Origin: Methanomassiliicoccales archaeon
GTDB lineage: Archaea > Thermoplasmatota > Thermoplasmata > Methanomassiliicoccales > JAAEEP01
DNA: 64,000 nt
Assembly: GCA_013415695.1 (NCBI GenBank)
Contig: JAAEEP010000001.1
Span: forward strand, 1 to 64,000
Reading direction: 5' to 3'
This document shows, one piece after another, positions 43,039-52,281 of the stretch; the stretch's first letter is position 1; the number at the start of each line of letters is the position of its first letter. The notes under the pieces were generated by a model. It had not been told where the DNA came from, did no database searches, and worked only from the letters and a program-made list of their open reading frames with translations. The position numbers and the translations under genes are program-made.

Positions 43039-44262
43039 GTGAAGGTGCTCCTGGTAGGATACAATGGTGCCAATAACACTGGTTCAGAAGCAAGACTCCT
43101 TGAGATAATCAAGGATGTGCAGGAAATCATGGGTCAAGATGTTCACATCACGGTCCCCACCCTGAACGAGGTGAACCTGAGAAGGTACTTGGAGGAAAAA
43201 CCCGGCCTCAGTATCGAACCAGTGTCTCCAATTTACTTCTTCGATCTAAGAAGATTGGTCAAAGAGAATGATCTCATCATGCTGGTTGAGGGTAGCTGTT
43301 ACATGGATACCTGGACATCTGTCTTGCTATGGGCATTCCTCTCAGCGTCCAAGTATGCCCACTCGTACGGAAAACCCTCGATGGCATATGCAGTTGATGC
43401 CGGAGAGTTATCAAAGGGAAACGAGAAAAGGGTAAAGAGGGATGCTAGCAAGACCTCGATGATAATAACCCGAACCAATGCGGCCGCACAGAGATTGCGG
43501 GATTGGGGGGTTACGGCCCCCATCGAGGCGACGGCCGATACTGCATTCTCTTTTCTTGTCGACGAGACCCCAAAGGATTATATCCCCTCGATCTGGCCGG
43601 AGGGAGAGACCGGAGCTGTAGGCATGTCCGTGGTTAATTTCTATCTCTGGCCAGTGGTGCTAAGACCGTACGGAAGGCGCCGTTTATGCTATCGCTGGCC
43701 GTATTACTACTCATACTCAAGAAAAAGACAGGAATCCACTGAAGCGCTGGCCAAAGGTTTCGCCAAGGAGGCAGACAGGGTCGTGGAGAGGTACGACAAA
43801 TCGATAGCGCTAATAGCCATGGAGGCTCTGGACGAGCCACTGGCATTGGATGTTCATCGAAAAATGAAGAACCCAAAGCGGGCAAGGGTGTTCTCCTCTA
43901 ACGGGTATGATTCATCAGAAATGACCTTTCTCCTCCGCAACCTCGACATGCTCATAACCTCCAGGTATCACGCGAGCGTGCTCTCATTGGCTTCCGGCGT
44001 TCCTCAGATCGCGGTTGGGCACGACCTAAGACTTTGGGACCTTTTCGGAGATCTGGGCATAAGGGAAAAGAGGTTTATTGGGAAGGATTCACCCAATCTC
44101 TGGCAATGGGTTTCAGAGAACGTTGATCATCTGATCTCCGACCCAGAAGAGGATGTCAGGGTTCTCCTATCTGGGAACAGGGAGCACCTGGAGAGGGCTA
44201 GAAAGAACAAGGAATTGCTCAGGGAATTCGCCATGAAGCATGGAATGGCGGTAAAATCATGA
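43039..44262 (+). CDS. polysaccharide pyruvyl transferase family protein
   Basis: The 407-residue protein has the GT-B-like pattern of the CsaB/WcaK family: YNGANNTGSEARLLEIIKDV at the N-terminus and SSEMTFLLRNLDMLITSRYHASVLSLASGVPQIAVGHD toward the end. Members add ketal-linked pyruvate to cell-envelope sugars. GTG 43039 follows GGAGGG at 43025-43030. Its stop overlaps the next start as ATGA, so it is the first of four coupled genes. A lone pyruvyl transferase with lipid-type enzymes is unusual. Confidence 0.8.
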   Translation: MKVLLVGYNGANNTGSEARLLEIIKDVQEIMGQDVHITVPTLNEVNLRRYLEEKPGLSIEPVSPIYFFDLRRLVKENDLIMLVEGSCYMDTWTSVLLWAFLSASKYAHSYGKPSMAYAVDAGELSKGNEKRVKRDASKTSMIITRTNAAAQRLRDWGVTAPIEATADTAFSFLVDETPKDYIPSIWPEGETGAVGMSVVNFYLWPVVLRPYGRRRLCYRWPYYYSYSRKRQESTEALAKGFAKEADRVVERYDKSIALIAMEALDEPLALDVHRKMKNPKRARVFSSNGYDSSEMTFLLRNLDMLITSRYHASVLSLASGVPQIAVGHDLRLWDLFGDLGIREKRFIGKDSPNLWQWVSENVDHLISDPEEDVRVLLSGNREHLERARKNKELLREFAMKHGMAVKS

Positions 44263-46985
44263 GTACAATCCTTCTGACCGGAGCATCCGGTTTCGTTGGA
44301 ACCTGGATCACACGTTGGATCCTAGAGAACACTGACCATGACTTGATCGTACCGATAAGAGGAGAAGATCAGGGCCAAGCAACCGCCAGGCTTCGAAGGG
44401 CATGGTGGGATTGGCCGAATCTGAGAGAACGGCTGGCATCGAGGATCGAGATCATTCCTGGCGACATAACCAAGCGGGATCTCGGACTCTCCCCTCAGTA
44501 TCTTACTCGCGCGAAGGAAGCGGATCGAGTGATTCACTGTGCGGCGACTGTTTGGTTCGATTGTCCTAGGGAAGAGATGGAAAGCACCAATGTATTGGGG
44601 ACAAGAAATGTCATCGATCTGGCTAGAAAGATCCACTCAAAAGGAGGTCTGGAAAGATTCTCCCATGTTTCCACGGCTTACGTCGCCGGTAAGAGGATGG
44701 GTGATATTCTTGAAAAGGATCTCGACGATTCCCTGGGATTCAACAATGACTACGAGTGGAGCAAATTCCGAGCTGAGCAGATGGTGCATGACATCAGAGA
44801 GGAATTCCCAGTCACCATATTCCGTCCAGGAATGATTGTTGGCGATACGAAGAAGGGGATGATCAAGAACTTCAACACATTGTACATACCACTCAGACTT
44901 TATCTCAGTGGAAAGTTGAGGATACTGCCCGTTCGCAAGGGGCTGAGGGTCAACATGGTACCCGTCGACTACGTGGCAGATTCCATCGCCAGGATGACCT
45001 TCGATGCCGGGGCAGAGGGGGAGACCCTGCACCTCACACCCCCCACAAGTTCAATGCCCACTGCCCTGGAGTTCATAGAGGCGGTCCGGGAATGGGGAGA
45101 AGAGACCATCCATGAAAAGATGCCCGAGCCTGTTTTCCTCCGCATTCCCATGATCGGATGGAGCAGAGCGATGGGTACCTATCGATCACTCACGCCCTAC
45201 CTGAACGAGAGAAGATCCTTCTTGAGGGACACGGCAGACCGATTGCTTGGGGGATACGATATCGAATGGAGGCCACTCCTGGAAAGGATGTTGGAGTACG
45301 CTACCTACTACGGATTCTTCCACCGCTCCGAGAGAACGGTGCACGAGCAGATCGTTTTCAGGATTGGCAGCCAATCAAGACCGGTGAGTTACCAGGACAT
45401 AGAGAAAGGCAAGCCTATCCCCCGGGATACCATGCATCTCCGTTCCGATATCTTCAGGTGTGCTTCCGCAATCCGCTCATTGGGGATCGCTCCCGGCGAT
45501 AAAGTGGCAATGGTCGGACTCAACAGCACTAGATTCCTGGTAGTAGATGCCGGAGTAGGCCTTACAGGAGCGGTCAGTGTTCCCTTGTACTATACTTCCC
45601 CAGCATCTGAGATCCAGGAGTTGCTTGAAGATAGTGGTGCGAAAATGATATTCGTTGGGGCGCCTCACCTCCTGAAGCAGGTGAAGGACTATGCTGGAGA
45701 ACGGGATGTAATTAGTTTCGATGAGAGCCAACCGCCTATTGGTGTGAAGCCCTGGGATGATTTTCTAGCCCTAGGTTCCGAAGATTCAGTATCCTGTTTC
45801 GCGGGTCCAGACGATATTGCCACCCTTCGCTATACATCTAGCACAACAGGGAGGCCAAAAGGAGTGGAATTCACCCACTCTCAGCTCAGGTGGATGGCGG
45901 AGGCTGTGGTGTCCCTTTACTCATACCGAGACAGGATCAAACCTCTTTCCTATCTCTCATTCCTACCCATGAACCATGTCGTAGAGGGTGTATTGGGAAA
46001 CTACTCTCCGTACTATGTACCCGCCCCATTGGAAATCTCGTTCCTGAGAGATTTCCACGACATTTCGAAAGCGCTTCCCATGGTCAGGCCCAGGATTTTC
46101 TTCTCAGTGCCAAGATTCTACGAGAAGGTCTTGGAGAGATTCGAGGAAAGCCCTCACGCCAGCAAATTCGCAGCTTCCAAAGGAATAATCAGGCGAATCA
46201 GAAAGAGGATGATCAGGCGAGCGCTCCTGCAAAGGGCGGGACTCGACCGAAGCGAACATCTGATAGTGGGGTCGGCTCCCACGAGCCGGGAGATGCTTAT
46301 GAATTTCAGGGATCTAGGAATCGAAGTTCACGATGCCTACGGTCTAACCGAGGCGCCATTGATCACCATAAACAGAGAGGGGGCTAACAAGATTGGAACG
46401 GTAGGGCAGCCCATGCCCGAAACAGAGTTGAGGATCTCAGATGAAGGAGAGATCCAAGTTAAAGGACCACAGGTCATGGCGGGCTACCACGGGGAAGCCA
46501 AGAACCCGTTCATTGATGGATGGCTCAGGACTGGAGATCAGGGTTCAATTGACGAGGAGGGATATCTGAGGGTGACAGGAAGGCTGAAGGAGATCATGGT
46601 CACTTCTTACGGAAAGAACATCCAGCCACTGAAGGTAGAGACTATGCTGAAGTCGGTCTCTGGGGTTCGGGAAGCCCTTGTCATCGCCGATTCTAGACCG
46701 TTCTGCACTGCCCTTCTCTTTGTTGAGAATGCACCCGATGAGAAACTGAACTCGGAGATCGATGATCAGGTCAGAAGTATCAATACGAACCTCTCGCATC
46801 CTGAGAAGATCGTCAGATGGTCGATCCTGCCTTTCGACCTGTCTATAGACAACGGGGAGCTGACTGCCAATCTAAAGATGAAGAGGTCGGTCGTCGAGGA
46901 GAAATACAAGAACATCGTGAACTCCCTCTATTCTGGTGAGCCTGTTGGGAACATCCATGTGGGAGAAGCAGGTGGGATTGGATGA
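44259..46985 (+). CDS. fusion of NAD(P)-dependent acyl reductase and acyl-CoA ligase
   Basis: The 908-residue protein has an N-terminal extended-SDR domain of the thioester/fatty-acyl-reductase type (TGASGFVGTWITRW at residues 7-20; catalytic Tyr165 and Lys169 in YEWSK; residues to about 350). An AMP-forming ligase follows: phosphate loop LRYTSSTTGRPKGVEF near 523, DAYGLTEAP near 690, GWLRTGDQG near 755 and the catalytic Lys region ELTANLKMKR near the end. No phosphopantetheine carrier domain separates them. Carboxylate reductases have the opposite order (ligase, carrier, reductase). It may activate an acid and reduce the resulting thioester to an aldehyde or alcohol. Confidence 0.85.
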   Translation: MSTILLTGASGFVGTWITRWILENTDHDLIVPIRGEDQGQATARLRRAWWDWPNLRERLASRIEIIPGDITKRDLGLSPQYLTRAKEADRVIHCAATVWFDCPREEMESTNVLGTRNVIDLARKIHSKGGLERFSHVSTAYVAGKRMGDILEKDLDDSLGFNNDYEWSKFRAEQMVHDIREEFPVTIFRPGMIVGDTKKGMIKNFNTLYIPLRLYLSGKLRILPVRKGLRVNMVPVDYVADSIARMTFDAGAEGETLHLTPPTSSMPTALEFIEAVREWGEETIHEKMPEPVFLRIPMIGWSRAMGTYRSLTPYLNERRSFLRDTADRLLGGYDIEWRPLLERMLEYATYYGFFHRSERTVHEQIVFRIGSQSRPVSYQDIEKGKPIPRDTMHLRSDIFRCASAIRSLGIAPGDKVAMVGLNSTRFLVVDAGVGLTGAVSVPLYYTSPASEIQELLEDSGAKMIFVGAPHLLKQVKDYAGERDVISFDESQPPIGVKPWDDFLALGSEDSVSCFAGPDDIATLRYTSSTTGRPKGVEFTHSQLRWMAEAVVSLYSYRDRIKPLSYLSFLPMNHVVEGVLGNYSPYYVPAPLEISFLRDFHDISKALPMVRPRIFFSVPRFYEKVLERFEESPHASKFAASKGIIRRIRKRMIRRALLQRAGLDRSEHLIVGSAPTSREMLMNFRDLGIEVHDAYGLTEAPLITINREGANKIGTVGQPMPETELRISDEGEIQVKGPQVMAGYHGEAKNPFIDGWLRTGDQGSIDEEGYLRVTGRLKEIMVTSYGKNIQPLKVETMLKSVSGVREALVIADSRPFCTALLFVENAPDEKLNSEIDDQVRSINTNLSHPEKIVRWSILPFDLSIDNGELTANLKMKRSVVEEKYKNIVNSLYSGEPVGNIHVGEAGGIG

Positions 46986-47575
46986 TGCTGAGGTTGCTCT
47001 CCCTCTACGCTCCCAAACGAATTCTGTTGAGAGAGCTTAGGAAGGTGAGTGAGGCGACCTTAGGGGCTCTTGATTCCCTTGTCAAGGAAAATTGCCCTAA
47101 TACGGCGGTCGAAGATCTTGAGACTTCGGGGATAGGACTCGAGTCCTTGAGAGAACAGATGGCGATCTTGCACGAGCAAAGGGTGAGCGAACTTTGCCAC
47201 TGCATTGGGGAAGATGAGGGGGTGGCTCTTGGCAGGAGAGCCCTTTATCAGGTAGGGATTGGCCTTGGCGAAAAGGCGAGAAAACGACTTGGAGTGGGAG
47301 ACTCTCTGAAAGACACTCTGCTAGCGGCAAGAATCATGTACAAGGTACTAGGCATAGAGTTCACCTTCAGACCCGAGGGGGATGGAGGTACCCTTTTTGT
47401 CAAGAGATGCGCACTATCGGACCATTACTCGGGACGCACTTGCCGTGTGCTAAGCGCAGCTGATGAGGGCGTGCTGAGAGGACTGAACCCACTATTGACC
47501 ATGAGGTTTATGGAGACCATTCCAGATGGTGCAGAGGGATGCAAGGCAAAGATTATTATCGATGACTTGAGGTAA
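46982..47575 (+). CDS. V4R-like small protein (197 aa)
   Basis: The first ~90 residues are helical. The C-terminal half (FTFRPEGDGGTLFVKRCALSDHY and MRFMETIPDGAEGCKAKIII) looks like the 4-vinyl-reductase or ATC-hydrolase-type ligand domain, with a conserved Cys. Function is unknown. It overlaps the fusion gene by ATGA and is ten bases ahead of the GMC oxidoreductase, so it is probably a subunit or accessory protein of that pair. Confidence 0.65.
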   Translation: MMLRLLSLYAPKRILLRELRKVSEATLGALDSLVKENCPNTAVEDLETSGIGLESLREQMAILHEQRVSELCHCIGEDEGVALGRRALYQVGIGLGEKARKRLGVGDSLKDTLLAARIMYKVLGIEFTFRPEGDGGTLFVKRCALSDHYSGRTCRVLSAADEGVLRGLNPLLTMRFMETIPDGAEGCKAKIIIDDLR

Positions 47576-47585
47576 TTGTGTCGAT

Positions 47586-48884
47586 ATGAGGGCAGTGGTT
47601 GTAGGCTCCGGCGCTGGAGGCGCTACGGCCGCCAGTGAACTAGCCAAAAATGGCATTGAGGTCGTTCTGCTAGAGGCAGGGAAACCATTCAAGCCCTTCA
47701 CCAGAAAGGTCGGATGGTTCGACTCCATTAGGAGGGCGGGTCTTCTGGGCGGGGAGAGGTCATTTTCTAAATTGTTCCGATCTATGAACACCCAGAGGAC
47801 CGAGAATGATATCCTCCTAGTCAGGGGGGTCACGCTGGGGGGATGCACCACCCTGTCGTGCGGCTGCATGGCAAGGGCAGAGAGGGGGCTGAAGGAGATC
47901 GGCCTGGACCTGACCCCAGAGTTCGAAGAGCTGGAATCAACGATGAATGTTACCACAATTCCTAGGGAGAGATGGAGTCCTGTCACTGGAGCGATGTACG
48001 ATTCAGCAATGGACATGGGATTGGAACCGAACCTCACCCCGAAGGTGGTTGACCTGGGTAAGTGCGTGGCATGTGGGCTCTGCGAGATAGGATGTGCCTC
48101 GGGTGCTAAGTGGGATTCCCGTCGATTCCTGGAGGACATCGAGTCCAGAGGGGGAAGGATAATGACCGACATGCCCGTGAAGCGGTTGGTGATGGAGAAT
48201 GAACGGGTCACAGGAGTGGAGGCGGGAAAGGGAAGATCCCAGTCTATTGTGAAGGGGGATGTGATCGTGCTGGCCGCTGGTGGAATAGGCACTGCACAGA
48301 TCCTGGAGGCCTCCGGAATCCCCACCGAGGATAACCTATGGGTCGACTACGTGCTCACCCTTGGCGGGGTGCTGAAGAACGCCAATCAAATTAAGGAACA
48401 ACCTATGGCCTGGTATCTTCAGAGGGACCGGTACATCTTGTCTCCTTACATGGACCTACTTTCACATTTCTACTATAAGTTGTGGAGACCGGTGCCCATA
48501 AGTGACAGGGTGGGCCTAATGATGAAGTTCGCAGACACCCCGGGAGGAAAGGTGCTCGCCGATGGTACGGTGCTGAAGGAGGTCATTGAGGAGGACAAGC
48601 TCATGATGGAAAGTGGAGTGGAGGAAGCCAGGGAAATCATGGAAAAGGCCGGGGTTTCGGGACCTTTCGTGGAAGGTCTTCTCAATGCTGGACACCTGGG
48701 AGGTACCGTTCCCCTGAGAAGGGATGATATCGATTTAATGAGACCTGGTCTTCTACCCGATGGGTTATGGATATCCGATCTATCTCTGGTCCCATCATCA
48801 CAGGGCTTTCCAACAATGCTTACCACGGCGGCGATCTCCCTGAGGGTATCCAGGAAGATCCTGGCTCAGACGCTTCCTCGTTAG
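47586..48884 (+). CDS. GMC-type FAD oxidoreductase with ferredoxin-like Cys cluster
   Basis: The 432-residue protein has the dinucleotide fold VVVGSGAGGATAASELAKNG, a GGCTTLSCG flavin-contact region and the C-terminal GMC His region LWISDLSLVPSSQGFPTMLTTAAISLR. Residues 160-170 read CVACGLCEIGC, a C-x2-C-x2-C-x3-C set that could hold a [4Fe-4S] cluster, not usual in GMC oxidases. That fits an anaerobic electron-transferring dehydrogenase or reductase. It is last in the four-gene operon. Confidence 0.8.
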   Translation: MRAVVVGSGAGGATAASELAKNGIEVVLLEAGKPFKPFTRKVGWFDSIRRAGLLGGERSFSKLFRSMNTQRTENDILLVRGVTLGGCTTLSCGCMARAERGLKEIGLDLTPEFEELESTMNVTTIPRERWSPVTGAMYDSAMDMGLEPNLTPKVVDLGKCVACGLCEIGCASGAKWDSRRFLEDIESRGGRIMTDMPVKRLVMENERVTGVEAGKGRSQSIVKGDVIVLAAGGIGTAQILEASGIPTEDNLWVDYVLTLGGVLKNANQIKEQPMAWYLQRDRYILSPYMDLLSHFYYKLWRPVPISDRVGLMMKFADTPGGKVLADGTVLKEVIEEDKLMMESGVEEAREIMEKAGVSGPFVEGLLNAGHLGGTVPLRRDDIDLMRPGLLPDGLWISDLSLVPSSQGFPTMLTTAAISLRVSRKILAQTLPR

Positions 48885-48895
48885 ATCGGATGATC

Positions 48896-50371
48896 TCAGC
48901 CCAAGAATCTCCTGATACGTGCTGCGTCCAATACGCCCTCAGCGATACCTGATAGACTCCCAGCATTCAGCGAATCGAGGACCTTGCTGGTGATCATGGC
49001 GTGCTCATGGTCTACTGAGAATCTGTCCAACAACTCCCTCACTCTTGCTTGGAGATCTTCCGGGAGAATGTGGAGTGTGTTTGGATTGGCATAGCGCAAC
49101 GCGTCCCCCAGGTCCTCATCGAAATGTACCCATGTATCATGAAGGAAATCCATGTCCTGTTGATTCAAAGCGTTGAGACCGAGTATTTCGGGAGGAATCC
49201 CTATGGAATAGAGGGCTGCGGTGAAGCGGATAGCTCTGGGAAGGGAGATTCCTCCGACGCTTCGGGAGTAACCGAATAGTCCGATGTGGAGCTTTCTTTT
49301 TCTCCGGCTTGGAATGAACTTGGCTACTTCATTGATAATGGGTGCCAACTGGATAATCTGCCTCTTGTACTCTTCTGAATACCTTTCTATGATGTTCAAA
49401 CTTCTCTCTTCATCGATATCTGGCATTGGTCTTGTCCGGTGGTCAAGTATCTTGTCCACCGAACGCCGCACTTCTTCATGAGGATTGTCGTACTTGAATG
49501 CGGACTGCACGGTGAAGGTGTGGACGTAGGCGTACTCCTCCATGAGCCTGTCAACGGTCGAAGGGCGGAAGTTGCCTCTGAAAGGCGCCGACCCTATACC
49601 GATTATCGGAAGAATCTCTATTCCGGTCTCAAGGGACATCCTCTCCAGGCGCTTCAATGATATCCAATTCAGGAGAACGGCGCTGACCAGACCGTAATTC
49701 AGAGCCGGATCCGATCTTGCCAGGAACACGCGCTGATAATCGACATCCTTATCCTCCAGATATTTACGGGTGATCTCATGGGCGTTGAGCATGTTCTTCA
49801 TGTCCTCGAAGAGCGGTATGACATTGATCTCCCCAGGACCGAATTTGCCTATCCACTCTGCGATAGTCATGCCACTGGGTTCGAATGATTTTGACTGCTT
49901 TCCTACCACGAAGTCGCGATAGTACTTGTAAACCCTGTCAATGCTCGGGGCAGAAGAGGCCATGGGCAGGATGACTTCGAATATAGGAGGCTCATCATCA
50001 CCGTAAAAAGGCCGGGCAGTGTCGAAAGATCTTGGGATGCTCTCCAGTGTTTCAAGGAGGATCTTAGCCTCCCCCTTCTCCACCTCTGGATTTGGCACCC
50101 TTAGGGTGATGAAGACTTCCTTTCCGATCCTGTGCTCGGCGAAGAAATGTCCATACTTCGTGAGCAGCTTCTTTACCACGAAGTTGTCAACTTCCTTCCC
50201 TTCGCAATCCCACATCTGCTCGTCACAACCCAGATGGGAAAATGCATAGTAGGCTTCCTGGATCTCATCCTCCCCACCCAACTCCTGGCTCTCGGCGAAG
50301 AAAGGGGGTGCGACGTTATCCGGATGCTGTGTGCTCATGCATTTTGGAACCTTGCTCGTTTCAATGAACAT
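48896..50371 (-). CDS. ppcA: phosphoenolpyruvate carboxylase, archaeal type
   Basis: The 491-residue enzyme carboxylates PEP to oxaloacetate. It has the archaeal-type PEPC start KVPKCMSTQHPDNVAPPFF, LFGYSRSVGGISLPRAIRFTAALYSIGIPPEILGLN and the short length that separates this class from the ~900-residue bacterial enzymes. In an autotroph it would carry carbon from acetyl-CoA-derived PEP into the TCA intermediates. It converges on the GMC gene with an 11-base gap. Confidence 0.95.
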   Translation of the reverse strand: MFIETSKVPKCMSTQHPDNVAPPFFAESQELGGEDEIQEAYYAFSHLGCDEQMWDCEGKEVDNFVVKKLLTKYGHFFAEHRIGKEVFITLRVPNPEVEKGEAKILLETLESIPRSFDTARPFYGDDEPPIFEVILPMASSAPSIDRVYKYYRDFVVGKQSKSFEPSGMTIAEWIGKFGPGEINVIPLFEDMKNMLNAHEITRKYLEDKDVDYQRVFLARSDPALNYGLVSAVLLNWISLKRLERMSLETGIEILPIIGIGSAPFRGNFRPSTVDRLMEEYAYVHTFTVQSAFKYDNPHEEVRRSVDKILDHRTRPMPDIDEERSLNIIERYSEEYKRQIIQLAPIINEVAKFIPSRRKRKLHIGLFGYSRSVGGISLPRAIRFTAALYSIGIPPEILGLNALNQQDMDFLHDTWVHFDEDLGDALRYANPNTLHILPEDLQARVRELLDRFSVDHEHAMITSKVLDSLNAGSLSGIAEGVLDAARIRRFLG

Positions 50372-50488
50372 CTGACCTCTCCTTCAAGATCAATTTTCAT
50401 GATTCGTGAGATATACTATGAGAAATGATAAAGAAAAGGGTTTCTGAATCTGAACCCATCTCAATAGATTCGGAATTCAGATATTTGA

Positions 50489-52042
50489 CTAGTGTCTGAA
50501 CACCCTTGAACCGGTGAAGACCATTGCCATGCCGTGCTCGTTGGCGGCCTCTATGACCTCCTCGTCCCTTATGGATCCGCCAGGTTGGATGATGGCTGTG
50601 ACACCAGCTTTGGCTGCCTCGTCAACTCCATCCCGGAAGGGGAAGAAGGCATCAGAAGCCATTACACTGCCTTTCGCCTCCCCTTTGGACTTGATTCCCG
50701 CAATCATGGATGAGTCCACTCGGCTCATCTGGCCCGCACCGATGCCCACCGCCCTCTCATCCTTGCAGAACACGATGGCGTTGGACCAGACGTGCTTGAC
50801 GACCTTCCAGGCGAACAACATGGCCTTGATCTCTTCTTCAGTCGGCTTCCTATTGGTAACTACCTTCAGATTTTCCGGGGTGAGGTCCACATAGGATTTG
50901 GTCTGCATCAGCAGCCCTCCCTTCACACCCTTCATGGCAATGCCCGCAGAAGCCTCCTTGGCAATGGGAGCCATTGTCCGAAGCAAGCGTATGTTCTTCT
51001 TCTTGGTAAGTATCTCGAGAGCTTCATCCTCGTAGTTGGGGGCGACGACTGCCTCCACGAAATACTTAGAGATCTCCTTGGCCGTGGCAACATCTATGTC
51101 ACGGTTGGTGCTGATCACACAACCGAAGGCTGCAACCGGGTCCACAGCGTAGGCGGTGACGAATGCATCGCTGATCTTGTCAGAGCTGGCGACGCCGCAC
51201 GGATTGGTATGTTTCATGACCACCGCGGTGGGGCGGTCGAACTCCCGGGCGATGTCCATTGCTGCGTCCAAGTCGAGAATGTTGTTGTATGATAGTTCCT
51301 TTCCATGCAGTTTCTCCGCCCTGGAAACGCAGGTTCCAGAGCAGAATGGATCGGCATAGAAGGCCGCTTGTTGGTTGGGATTCTCTCCATACCTAAGTTC
51401 CTGGACCTTCTCGAAACCCAGTGAAATTGTGGAAGGAAATATCTGATCCGAGAAGTTCCTTTGCAGATACGTGGTTATCATCGCGTCGTAAAAGGCAGTT
51501 GTCTGGAACGCCTCCAGGAGCAGAGCCTGATGAGTCTCATTGCTGAGAGCCCCTCCAGATCTCTTCATCTCGTCCAAGATAGCTTCGTATTTTGATGGGT
51601 TGGTGACGACAGCCACTGATTGATAGTTCTTGGCGGCTGACCGTATCATGGTCGGCCCTCCGATATCTATGTTCTCGATGATGTCCTCAAAGGTGCTCCC
51701 TTCCTTCAGGACTGTCTCCTTGAAAGGGTAGAGGTTGATCACCACCATGTCTATGGTCTTTATATCCATAACAGCCAGAGCCTGCATGTGATCCGGAACA
51801 TCCCTCCTGGCAAGCAGGCCTGCATGGACCTTCGGGTGCAGAGTCTTGACCCTTCCATCGAGCATCTCCGGAAATCCAGTGACCTCCGAGATTCCAATTG
51901 TACCAATCCCGCTCTGGTTGAGGAGCCTTGCTGTTCCCCCCGTGGAGATGATCTCCACTCCAAGCTCGTCCAAACCCTTAGCAAATTCGACTATTCCAAA
52001 TTTGTCTGACACACTGATCAAGGCACGTTCAATTTTGCCCAC
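50489..52042 (-). CDS. purH: bifunctional AICAR transformylase / IMP cyclohydrolase
   Basis: The 517-residue enzyme performs the last two purine steps, using 10-formyl-THF. The N-terminal IMP cyclohydrolase has LISVSDKFGIVEFAKGL and STGGTARLL. The C-terminal transformylase has LRYGENPNQQAAFY, the Lys-His motif VMKHTNPCGV and SDAFFPFRDGVDEAAKAG. Many archaea use ATP/formate-dependent PurP and a separate PurO instead, so PurH here agrees with a functional THF one-carbon pool. Confidence 0.96.
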   Translation of the reverse strand: MGKIERALISVSDKFGIVEFAKGLDELGVEIISTGGTARLLNQSGIGTIGISEVTGFPEMLDGRVKTLHPKVHAGLLARRDVPDHMQALAVMDIKTIDMVVINLYPFKETVLKEGSTFEDIIENIDIGGPTMIRSAAKNYQSVAVVTNPSKYEAILDEMKRSGGALSNETHQALLLEAFQTTAFYDAMITTYLQRNFSDQIFPSTISLGFEKVQELRYGENPNQQAAFYADPFCSGTCVSRAEKLHGKELSYNNILDLDAAMDIAREFDRPTAVVMKHTNPCGVASSDKISDAFVTAYAVDPVAAFGCVISTNRDIDVATAKEISKYFVEAVVAPNYEDEALEILTKKKNIRLLRTMAPIAKEASAGIAMKGVKGGLLMQTKSYVDLTPENLKVVTNRKPTEEEIKAMLFAWKVVKHVWSNAIVFCKDERAVGIGAGQMSRVDSSMIAGIKSKGEAKGSVMASDAFFPFRDGVDEAAKAGVTAIIQPGGSIRDEEVIEAANEHGMAMVFTGSRVFRH

Positions 52043-52281
52043 AAACTTTCCCCCGAAATATTTGAAGAGGCATACAGATTAGAACAGTATACCGGTGCTA
52101 TATGGGATAGCTGCAAATAAAGCTAATTGATTTTTTGGACATGGTTTCCATACCAATCCTGCGTCATTCAAGAAGAGAGCTTCGATATTCGGCATTTGTC
52201 GTTTACAATCGGTAATCAAGACATCTGGGAAGTGCAACAACCTTTTATTCGAGTTGGTTCCTTTCAGAGTTCAGGGAGATT

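Noticed and set aside
45890-46387. 165-residue plus-strand frame inside the reductase-ligase fusion
   Set aside because: It is a shadow in another frame of the ligase domain, without family features.
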